DNA of 64,000 nucleotides from Charina bottae (Eukaryota > Chordata > Lepidosauria > Squamata > Charinaidae), in NCBI GenBank assembly GCA_023362775.1, contig JALMGJ010000003.1, positions 80,931,355-80,995,354 on the forward strand, read 5' to 3'. A program made the position numbers and the translations under genes. How positions within the stretch are numbered: the stretch's first letter is position 1; each line of letters begins with the position of its first letter. The notes beneath the pieces were generated by a model. It had not been told where the DNA came from and made no database searches. It was given only the letters and a program-made list of their open reading frames with translations. This document shows, one piece after another, positions 55,685-64,000 of this stretch.

Positions 55685-56224
55685 GTTGGACTTTGAAGAA
55701 GCAGGATAGAAAGAGAATTGATATCTTTGAACATTGGTGTTGGAGAAGACTCCTGAGAATACCATGGACAGTGAAAAAAACAAACAAATGGATCATCAAA
55801 GAAATCAACCCACATCAACCCAGAAACCCCTCAAAGCAAAAATGGCCAGGCTCAGATTATCCTACTTTGTACAGATGGCTGTTGTGGGTCTTCCGGGCTG
55901 TATGGCCGTGTTCCAGAACACGGCCACACAGCCCAGAAGACCCACAACAGCCATCGAACTCCGGCCGTGAAAGCCTTCGACAATACACTACTTTGGACAC
56001 ATTATGCAAAAACCTAGCTCACTAAAGAAGGCTCTAATGCTGGGAAAGGTGGAAGGAAAGAGAAGGATGACTAGCAGCAAGGTGGATGGACTCAGTTACA
56101 GTGGTGAATGGGTGCACTGTTGGAATACCTGAAGAACCAGGTTAGGTACAGTTTAAGAAAATCTAATGTGGTCACTAAGAGTTGATACCGACTGATGGGA
56201 TATAATCAATCAATCAATCAATTT
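55685..56224 (+). pseudogene. RTE/BovB-like LINE ORF2 C-terminal remnant
   Basis: The translation reads RIDIFEHWCWRRLLRIPWT, the hallmark of RTE/BovB and related LINEs (WCWRRxLRIPWT), continues after the inverted-repeat insert with a GKVEGKRRMTSSKVDGLS-like part, and ends in an (ATCA)n tail. Confidence 0.8.
55875..55986. mobile_element. Short fold-back related to the 13.8-kb element
   Basis: Arms of 38 nt (55875-55912 and 55917-55954; one mismatched position) around a 4-nt loop, then the same end sequence (cggccgtgaaagccttcgac) as at 13751-13785 in reverse. Flanked by ctactttg (55862-55869, 55988-55995). It interrupts the RTE-like LINE. Confidence 0.75.
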
Positions 56225-56459
56225 TTTATTATCTTAAACCAGCTAAAGTCCCTCCAGATTGACTGAGGATAAATTGGAAAAAAAAAATAAAAGAAATCAT
56301 AATGACATATGGGTTCCATCAGGGTCAGAAATGAGATCTATTGGTCAGCCCCTGGGATTTGCACATGACTTTCAAAGGTTTCTGATTCCCAATATGTTAA
56401 CTGAAGCAAATAAAATTGCAAAGTCTCAGACATGGCAGGCCTTAAGATAATCCCTTATC

Positions 56460-57424
56460 TCTTAGCCTCAGTGTTGCTCAGATGAAAAAAATGAATACAT
56501 ATGGGTTGGTTTGAACTGGTTTTTTCCACAGTTCTGCTAGCCACTTGGAGGGTTTCTTAGTGGATTCACTTGGCTGTAATAATTCAGATGTAGATTTGTA
56601 TTCACTGGACTGCTCCCCCTATCAGTCTGTTGCCTCAGTCTTGTGAGTTCATCTTAGAATAGATTCCACAAACCATCCATCTTTGGGTTATATCATAAAT
56701 ATCTGTTTCTAAACTGATCAACAACTATATGGATATTTCTTTACCATTAAATTATTTATATTCTTTCTTTCAAAAGAAAAATTAGGTAGCTATTAGAAAG
56801 TTAAAGCAAGCCATAGCATCACAGAAAACCAAGTATTTAAGGAAATGAAATACTTCTTTTGCATAAAGACCTTGATTAAAGAAATCAACATACAAAATTA
56901 AAATAGTTCTTCAAAAACAACCCTCTTCCTATAGATGGGATTCATATATGGTTTATTAAGCTTGACAGTCATGTTAGGCAATTTCTACCAACGGCAAATA
57001 GCCAGGACAGGGAGCTCTTCTGGAGATCTACAGAAAAACTTCTACAGCTGGCTTCATGTAACATACTAAACTCTAAACCTGGGTTTACAAATCACAAGTG
57101 TGATCATGAACCATATTATTTCCAAGCAAATACTATATTATGGCTTAACATAAGGTTACAGCTGGTTCACACAAAGAGGGAGGAAGGTCCCATGAGACAT
57201 TGAACCATCAATGATTCAACCCTATTTTAGACAAATGTAGTGTATGGTGTAAAGCCAACTGTTACATCAATAAGGTATTTTGAGGTTTTAACAATAAATA
57301 ACAAAAGGTCAAACAGGATCAGAATTGTTTAGCCCTCTTCAGCTATGGATATCTTTTGATGGGCAGATGGATGAGAGAGAACAAGAAAGTGGGGACAGAT
57401 AAATACAGCCTGGTAAGACAATGG
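56460..57424. other. Intergenic stretch, no gene recognised
   Basis: A/T-rich unique sequence, nothing supported. Confidence 0.4.
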
Positions 57425-57429
57425 ATGAG

Positions 57430-57765
57430 TGTCAGGGTTCATGTCTATGAATCCTGCCATTGGGATTAGGCCTAGCTAGAGTTGTTGGGAGTTGAGTGTT
57501 ATGTCTGGTGATAGAGGCTGGAACCGGCTTCGTCAAGGTCACGCACCTGCAGGAGTGTGGAGATGGGAACGTTTGCCGCATGAGATCATCGGTTGGTAAT
57601 TTGGCGCGCAAGGGGGGAAGTTAAGAAGGAATAGTTTGGCGGGAATCTGCATTCAGATCTTTAGGAGTGCTTCAATTAACATGCATCCTGAATAAAGCTT
57701 TATCTGCATTTCACTGAACTGCATGGAGAAGTGTTTATTAGGGCATTGCTGTTGGGATCATCACA
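57430..57765 (+). mobile_element. Solo LTR of an endogenous LTR element
   Basis: Starts tgtcagggttc and ends ggatcatcaca (TG...CA). A perfect 5-bp duplication atgag is at 57425-57429 and 57766-57770. AATAAA at about 57692 lies in the expected place. 336 bp with no internal gene. Whether it derives from a Gypsy-type element or a retrovirus cannot be told. Confidence 0.8.
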
Positions 57766-58211
57766 ATGAGCTTCATTGGAAAATGTAATGAAAATTGAGT
57801 TAGGAAGGGTAATAAGGAGGGCTTATTGGATGGATAGCATTTTGGGACCAACCCATAAATGACTTTCTCTGGGCATGGTACAAGTATGGTTAAACTAAGA
57901 TGGGATTAAATAGTGGTAGGAGAGAAATCTAGTTGTATGCTAATGAAAATTGAATGGCCTTAGACAGGCACACAACACAAAGGTTGAGGTTGGAGCATTG
58001 AAAACGGTTTCTGCCATAATACTCTAAAAGCGGCAGTGGGCAACATTTTAATAGCTGGGGGCCACAGTCAACAGTTTGGGGGTAAGGCTAAGGGCTACAG
58101 TAGGGTAATAATTTGAGGAGGCAAAACCATGGCAAGCACCAAGCAGGGTCAGGATTTTTGTTGTTTTGAGGACTTCAGTTTTGGTTCTTCAAATATTTTC
58201 TTAGTTTAAAC

Positions 58212-58942
58212 CAGAGCTTTCCAAACTGTGTGTCGGGACACGTTAGTGTGTCGGCTGCAGTGCCTGGGTGTGTCGCGGCTGCTGCTGCCTCCGAGCCCTG
58301 CCAGGATTCTGCGCAGGTCCTAGTGCCTGCCTTGTGCCTTGCTGCCTCCAAATCTGCTGTGATTCCGCGCAGGTCCTAGTGCCTGCCTTGTGCCTTGCTG
58401 CCTCCAAACCTGCCCTGCCAGGATTCTGCGCAGGTCCTAGTGCCTGCCTTGTGCCTTGCTGCCTCCAAATCTGCTGTGATTCCGCGCAGGTCCTAGTGCC
58501 TGCCTTGTGCCTTGCTGCCTCCAAACCTGCCCTGCCAGGATTCTGCGCAGGTCCTAGTGCCTGCCTTGTGCCTTGCTGCCTCCAAACCTGCCCTGCCAGG
58601 ATTCCAGGCAGGTCCTAGTGCCTGCCTTGTGCCTTGCTGCCTCCAAATCTGCTGTGATTCCGCGAGGTCCTAGTGCCTGCCTTGTGCCTTGCTGCCTCCA
58701 AACCTGCCCTGCCAGGATTCCAGGCAGGTCCTAGTGCCTGCCTTGTGCCTTGCTGCCTCCAAACCTGCCCTGCCAGGATTCCAGGCAGGTCCTAGTGCCT
58801 GCCTTGTGCCTTGCTGCCTCCAAACCTGCTGTGGTTCCACGCAGGTCCTAGTGCCTGCCTTGTGCCCTGCTGTAAGAGTGTGTCACGAAATGATGCATGT
58901 CTAAAAAGTGTGTCACCAACATGAAAAGTTTGGAAAGCTCTG
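58212..58942. mobile_element. hAT-type MITE, family B copy 2, with internal minisatellite
   Basis: Ends cagagctttccaaact and agtttggaaagctctg. The exact 8-bp duplication gtttaaac is at 58204-58211 and 58943-58950. The ends carry GTGTGTCG/TGTGTCAC motifs as in copy 1; the middle is taken up by a tandem array. 731 bp. Confidence 0.92.
58290..58870 (+). repeat. Two-type minisatellite inside the MITE
   Basis: Ten occurrences of aggtcctagtgcctgcc start at 58315, 58371, 58432, 58488, 58549, 58610, 58665, 58726, 58787 and 58843. Unit lengths alternate between about 56 and 61 bp. The repeat explains the long repetitive frames on both strands. Confidence 0.95.
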
Positions 58943-59059
58943 GTTTAAACCATGTTAAGCCTATTTTTTGGTTGATGCTTTAGTTTTCCTGTTTCCCTCA
59001 TCCAAAAATCAAAAAATCGTGCCAGCAATTTTTAGTAAGAGTAGTCAGAGAGAAAGCCA

Positions 59060-59300
59060 GTATGGCAGAGTGGCTAAGATGCTAGGCCAGAAGGAATTCT
59101 AGTCCTCCCTTAAGCATGCCAGCTGGGTGACCTTGGGCCAGTCACTGCCTCTCCTCTCTAATCAGTGTCAGGCTCTCTGACAAGCCATTGAAAACTAAAA
59201 CTCCCCATTGCAGCATGCACTGATTGATGCTGTAGGAATCAGGTGAGCACAGGGCAGAACAAATGGACCCTGTAACCAAGTGGGACAAATGCTAAGAAGA
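59060..59300 (+). mobile_element. CORE/MIR-like SINE
   Basis: tRNA-like head (gcagagtggctaagatgct) and CORE segment (gggtgaccttgggccagtca) on the plus strand. The tail differs from that of the 60517 copy. Confidence 0.65.
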
Positions 59301-60209
59301 AGAGGAACAACAATTAATCAGAAGAGACATGGAAGATACGAAGCTGAGGCTCAGGCTATGGATGCAACCTTGGGGCCTCAGGTTGCCTACCTCAGCTCTA
59401 AGTTAATCATCCACGCACAGTGACACTTGTTGGGGATCAAGTTTTACTCAAAAAGGGGGTGTGGATGACTAAATCCTGGACCTTAAAAATCTTGGAGTTA
59501 GCTCTATTTTTTATGCTTATTAAAATTTAGCCCAGCAGGCTAATTTCTGTTCATGATTGTAGGCTTGCACAAGAGTTTTATTATACCAAATAATCTATCT
59601 TTCAGACTGGCTGTCTAAAGTATTGTTTGGAGTAAAGCCAACAATTTTTTGGCCAAGTCTATCATGCAATCTCAGAGGCATTTCTCTTTAAGCTGAAGGA
59701 TGGTATAGCTAAAGCATTTTATATTAACCTACAGGAATGGTTTCATGGATGAACAAAGTGTTCCATCTTGCGTTGCTGATTGCAATCCATTAAAAGCATC
59801 GCTGCCTGCTTTATTTATTTTTAGGTCCATTGCCCCTCTGTGGACTGGAAAACTAACAAGACAAGCTAGACAAGGGAACAGAAGTACTCTCCACACACTT
59901 GATTCCTAAGCTTTCCCTACATACTGTAGATCTCTTACTTGAGTGTTTGCTGGAGGCTCTTAGTAAGATTTGAAACTTTATCATTTCAAATCACTTCCCA
60001 TAAGACCTTCTTTTATGTTACAGTTGCCTGAAAGGATCTCTCCCCCCTTCCCCAGTCTGCTAGAATGTTTAAATAACCCCTATTTTTAAAAATTCTCATT
60101 CAGTTCCTGCTGTGTTTCTGAAAAGTGGTGCTCAGATTACATTATTCATAAACAAAGCCCAGAAAGCTAAACCTTAGGACATACAATGTTTGTATCACCT
60201 ACCTCCATC

Positions 60210-60239
60210 TCTCTCTCTCTCTCTCATGTACCTCAAAAT

Positions 60240-60280
<41 letters not shown>
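60210..60280. repeat. (CT)n-(GA)n inverted microsatellite
   Basis: 16 nt of CT (60210-60225) and 32 nt of GA (60242-60273) can pair across a 16-nt loop. A G run follows. Confidence 0.9.
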
Positions 60281-60282
<2 letters not shown>

Positions 60283-60516
60283 AAGAAGCTCGTGTCCAAG
60301 GGCAGGGTGCAAACTATTAAGCCTTTAATTCCAGTCCAGCATCTCCCCTCTCCTCCCCTCAATTCTGCAATTCTCTTTTGCCACTGTAGTCTAAGCTCCA
60401 AGCTTCTGAACCACCCATTTGCCTGTGGGTTTTTCACTTCAGGAAAATAAATGTGGTGACAGTGTATGAGAAAGAATGACAGAGAGGGAGGGAGAGAATG
60501 AGAGTAATTGTGGGTA

Positions 60517-60768
60517 TATGAGCTGGTGGTTAAGGCAACGGGCTAGAAACCAGGAGACTGAGAGTTCTGGTCCCGCCTTAGGCACGAAAGCCAACTGGGT
60601 GACCTTGGGCCAGTCACTCTCCCTCAGCCCAACTCACCTCACAGGGTTGTTGTTGTGGGGAAAATAGGAGGAGGAAGGAGCATTTGGTATGTTTGCTGCC
60701 TTGAGTTATTTATAAAAATAATAAAGGCGGGATAAAAATTAAATTAATAAATAAATAAATAATTGCTG
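60517..60768 (+). mobile_element. CORE-type tRNA-SINE
   Basis: Head ctggtggttaaggcaacggg, CORE ggtgaccttgggccagtcac, LINE-like tail aataaaggcgggataaaaat and an (AATA)n end. Full length; the partner of 47493-47728. Confidence 0.88.
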
Positions 60769-61049
60769 AGAGAGAATGTGACTCTTGGTGTAAAAGTAGC
60801 ATTCCTCATCCCTGACATATATTGAAATACACAGTAGTTATGAACTGAGGACTGCAGAATCTTTCCACCTCCTCCTTCATTCTCCTTTGCAGCATTAGAA
60901 GGACAGATCAGAATAGTTCATAGCTGTAGGAATCCACTAAATCAGAAGTATTCTTGAGTCACCTACTGAGTATATCACTTTCCACCGAACCTGCTCAAGA
61001 TTAAATTAATCTAAGTTTGATATTCCAGAGAAAGGCAATAAACTTAGAA

Positions 61050-61092
61050 CTTTTATGCTGGTCTATGACCGTAATAAAGATTTGACTTGACT
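61050..61092 (+). mobile_element. LINE 3' tail with GATT-type end
   Basis: ctggtctatgaccgtaataa followed by a GACTT/GATT run; same tail as 35483-35520 reversed. Confidence 0.5.
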
Positions 61093-61345
61093 TAGAACTT
61101 CACCCCAATAGGGCATTCTTTCAAGGTAAGTTGTCCTGTATAAGGGAATAATAATTATTTCTATTTGTGTGTCTCTTCTCTTCCATGTCATTTTTTCAGC
61201 AATCTCAACTGACAGAGTTCTGAAGTGAAAAAAGGAAGAAATACAGTTGGTAGGCTAAGATTCTGAACATTCAAAAAGGCAAAGAGATGCTTGACAGAGT
61301 GGGTAAAGAAGTGAACCTGTACCTCAAAATCATAGCTGGAAGAAG

Positions 61346-61651
61346 GGACCGCAGTGGCTCAGTGGTTAAGACGCTGAGTCAGAGGCCATTAAGGCTGAAA
61401 GCTCGGCAGTTTGAATCCCAAGAGTGCGAGCCGTGTGCCGGAGTGAGCTCCTGGCAATTTGGCCCAGCTCCTGCCAACCTAGCAGTTCAAAAGCATGCAA
61501 ATGCAAGTAGATAAATAGGTACCACTTCGGTGGGAAAAATCACAGGGACATGAAAGGAGCCTCCTCGGGCGTATCCCGGGCAATGGTGATGTCACTGGCA
61601 AATCCTTTCACTACAAAAGTGCCTTGGTGCTTCTGACATGAAAAAAAAAAT
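61346..61651 (+). mobile_element. tRNA-derived SINE, variant with a different 3' tail
   Basis: Head (gcagtggctcagtggttaag) and body (gcatgcaaatgcaagtaga, ataggtaccacttcggtggg) agree with the 62868 family. From about 61540 the 3' end is unrelated (ggcaatggtgatgtcactgg...ttggtgcttctgacatg) and ends in an A run. Confidence 0.75.
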
Positions 61652-61929
61652 AGCGGGAAGAGTCAGAACAATAGAACTGGAGAAAGACCTAACGTTGCAT
61701 AAACCAACATGCAATATGTTCTTAAGCCGAACTTGTTGAAAGTTTCACTCCATTTTAAAGTTACATTAACTACCAGGAGGTACCATTTTAGTGATTTCAT
61801 ACTTACTGGGAATTGCCAGATGTTCCCAATAAGGCTAGGCAGGCTGGAGAGTTGAAGTCCAAAATATCTGTAAGATGTTAGGTTAGAGCAAATCATGAAA
61901 GTCCTGCAGATCAATGGTTATTAGCCTTG

Positions 61930-62080
61930 ATGGCAGTGTGACTGCCTCTGAAGGCCATCTGTAGGGAGACTAGTGGGCTTCCTTGTGGAGCTGGTTGGCA
62001 GCTGTGAGAACAGACTGCTGGACTAGATGGGCCAGGATCTGATCTAGCAGGGCCCTACTTACGTTTTTATGTTATGTTCT
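61930..62080 (+). mobile_element. LTR- or LINE-like fragment, unassigned
   Basis: gctgtgagaacagactgctg and gatgggccaggatctgatct resemble a common squamate repeat (also 19375-19425). The family is not certain. Confidence 0.35.
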
Positions 62081-62467
62081 ATCCAATGAATTTTCCTTAT
62101 AATAAATGGTTAATAAAGACCGTTTTTCTTCCTAATTTATTGTAAGCTCCACCAAAGCACAGATGCATGATGAGAATATTACTAATTGACAGCACAAGGC
62201 TTTGAGGGTTTCCCCATTTGCCTTACCCTTTATGGAGATCCAAGTGATTATTCAGTCCCTCTTTCACGTCTATAGTGTATATATACACACATGGCTTTTA
62301 TTAAACCAATTAAGTAGATTAAGGGTCGAGTTGAGCGTTCTCTGCAATTACAAAAAGAGGAATATTCCAGCATTTTCATTATCAGAAAAAAAGTATATTG
62401 AGTTTGAGGGAGCTAGGAAAGACTCCTGATATGCTTTCACATCTTTTTATCATAGTACCCTATATAT

Positions 62468-62540
62468 CAGTATTTCTCAACCTTAGCAACTTTAAGATGT
62501 GTGGACTTCAACTCCCAGAATTCCCCAGCCAGCATTCCCC
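62468..62540 (+). mobile_element. Partial hAT-like fold-back repeat
   Basis: Starts cagtatttctcaaccttagc and contains ttcaactcccagaattcccc, the left half of a common squamate hAT-type repeat. The right half and duplication are not evident. Confidence 0.6.
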
Positions 62541-62715
62541 AGACTCCTTTTTTGTGACCCCTGGAAATTCCCTTTTTCCATCAAACTGAAATTTGACGGA
62601 GGCATTTTCAGGTTTAAAGTCAGAATAAGCATCTATTAAGCCCTGTGAGGCTGGCAAACTCAGAAGACAAGAACCACTGGAAAGATCTTAATTGCTAGTA
62701 GAGTAATATAACAGA

Positions 62716-62866
62716 GTAATATAACAAGTATAACATATATATAATATATATATGAAATATATATTTAAAATATATATTTATATTTTATAAATTATATATT
62801 TATATTTTATATGTATAAAATTATATGTATAAAATATAACAGAGTAATATAACAGAGTAATATAAC
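62716..62866 (+). repeat. AT-rich tandem region
   Basis: Variants of agtaatataac and TATATATTT repeats, able to fold on themselves. Confidence 0.8.
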
Positions 62867-62867
62867 A

Positions 62868-63201
62868 AGGGGGCGTGGTGGCTCAGCGGGTAAGACACTA
62901 GGCTTGTCGATCAGAAGATCGCAAGTTCGGAGGTTCGAATCCCTAGCCCTGCGTGATGGAGTGAGCTCCCGCACTCGCCCCAGCTCTTGCCAACCTAACA
63001 ATTTGAAAGCATGCAAAATGCAAGTAGATTAATAGGTAGCACTTTGGTGGGTAGGTAACAGCGTTCCGCATGTGTCATGCCGGCCACATGACCATGGAAG
63101 CGTCTTTGGACAATGCTGGCTCTTCGGCTAACAAACGGAGATGAGCACCGGTCCCTAGAGTCAGACACGACTGCACAAATGTGTGGGGGGAACCTTTACC
63201 T
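62868..63201 (+). mobile_element. tRNA-derived SINE, full length, copy 4
   Basis: A box tggctcagcgg (62879-62889), B box ggttcgaatcc (62932-62942), body and 3' end aacctttacctt. The 10-bp duplication taatataaca is at 62858-62867 and 63202-63211. Confidence 0.93.
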
Positions 63202-63639
63202 TAATATAACAGACCTTAAAAACCTACCAAATTAATTCTCCCACATAACTTATACCTAGTGTAATTAAGGTGGAGTTATTCTGAGTCTCTGGTTTGAAGT
63301 GTGGGCTCCTTATGTACACAGGTTTAGTGTTCTTCTGGAAGAGCACAAGACCTGTTTGTAAGCTCATGTTTAGCAGTCTTTTGAAATAAAGTGAGACCTG
63401 TGTGTGTGTGTGTTTGTTTGTTTGTTTTAAGGACTGGTACTCCAGTCAATTTAAATAGGGAAAGAGAACTGAGTTTTGCCAACTATGTGTGGTTGATTAT
63501 GTCACCAATCAGTGCATTACGGGTTTTCTGCTGCTTCTGCCAACAAGGAGTTCCATGTGGCTATATTTTTTTCTTTTACTATTTTCATTACTTTGGTTGG
63601 GGTATATATATTCCATGGGCTATATCCTGGTGCTACTGG

Positions 63640-63784
63640 CTGCAACTATTTGGTGCAGCACTGATATTCTCTTGAGTACCTATGCATTTAAGATATAAGA
63701 TACAACTTGTAAACCGTCCAGAGTCCCCTTCGGGGGAGATGGGACGGTAATAGAAATTGAAAAATAAATAAATAAATAAATATG
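63640..63784 (+). mobile_element. CR1/L2-type LINE 3' tail
   Basis: gtaaaccgtccagagtcccc, cgggggagatgggacggtaa and an (AAAT)n end. Confidence 0.8.
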
Positions 63785-64000
63785 GGAGCTGGGCTGAAAT
63801 TGATAAGAATTTAGACCAGGGACAGGTGACAGGCACAGTAGAAGGATGTGGGCTGAAGCAGGAGGCAGATTGCCCAATTCATTGGGAGAACTCCATCCTG
63901 CTTCACCCAGCATCCCCCTTCTTTACCACTGACCTGTCTGCCAGACTATTTTCCATAAGATCAGCAGATCCATTTTCAGCAATAGCCTGAGGTCACCAGC
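63785..64000. other. Right edge, nothing recognised
   Basis: Unique sequence without supported features. Confidence 0.4.

Larger units (their letters stand above)
62640..63300 (-). mobile_element. LTR-like remnant, copy 5, broken by an AT expansion and a SINE
   Basis: 62640-62715 and 63203-63300 align with the two halves of 22195-22372. Between them lie a TA-rich tandem region and the SINE at 62868-63201. Confidence 0.5.

Noticed and set aside
58290..58870. Possible CRISPR array from the regular repeats
   Set aside because: There are no unique spacers; the whole unit is repeated, and the context is a vertebrate MITE.
58243..58904. Repetitive open frames of 71-116 codons on both strands
   Set aside because: They are products of the 56/61-bp minisatellite; the repeat unit happens to lack stops.
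62879..62942. tRNA gene suggested by good A and B boxes
   Set aside because: It is the head of a SINE with target duplications; the cloverleaf is not intact.

Overview
The window is vertebrate nuclear DNA, most probably from a squamate reptile (lizard or snake). This rests on the repeats: CR1/L2-type LINE tails ending in AAATAAATAA-like runs, an RTE/BovB-like LINE, L1 pieces, a tRNA-derived SINE present in several copies, CORE-type SINEs, hAT MITEs and a Penelope-like fold-back. The species cannot be named from sequence alone.

The one protein-coding gene I can prove is RAP1A, on the + strand. Six coding exons (22977-23033, 28433-28501, 30244-30300, 31241-31381, 37675-37818, 42110-42196) join into a 184-residue small GTPase. 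Every intron is GT-AG and every coding exon is a multiple of three, so all coding introns are phase 0. The C-terminal tail ([15 protein letters not shown]) separates RAP1A from RAP1B. The 3' UTR is split by an intron (42226-43794) and ends near 44530. A likely 5'-UTR exon lies at 5568-5638, 17 kb upstream of the start codon. Positions 1-5567 are either further upstream intron or flank; no promoter or CpG-island first exon was recognised. Positions 44550-64000 are downstream intergenic DNA in which no second gene was recognised.

The remaining sequence is introns and flank filled with transposon relics. The clearest are five hAT-type MITEs in two families, all with perfect 8-bp target duplications: family A at 80-557, 18087-18894 and 23904-24116, family B at 50065-50326 and 58212-58942. 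There are also a solo LTR with a 5-bp duplication (57430-57765), several copies of a second LTR-like family, four tRNA-SINE insertions with 9-12 bp duplications, a LINE fragment with a 23-bp duplication (40982-41192), two copies of an L1-like family (one internally deleted), and two inverted-repeat elements (13786-14022 with perfect 112-bp arms; 55875-55986).

The observations most worth following are the CCAAT-box/GC-box arrays in the family A MITEs, the hammerhead-ribozyme-like motif in both arms of the 13.8-kb fold-back, the two-unit minisatellite captured inside a family B MITE, an exact 48-bp duplicated segment 1.6 kb apart in RAP1A intronic DNA, and the LTR-like family recognised only by comparing copies within the window. 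No novel protein-coding system was found; the novelty here is in mobile and structured non-coding DNA.
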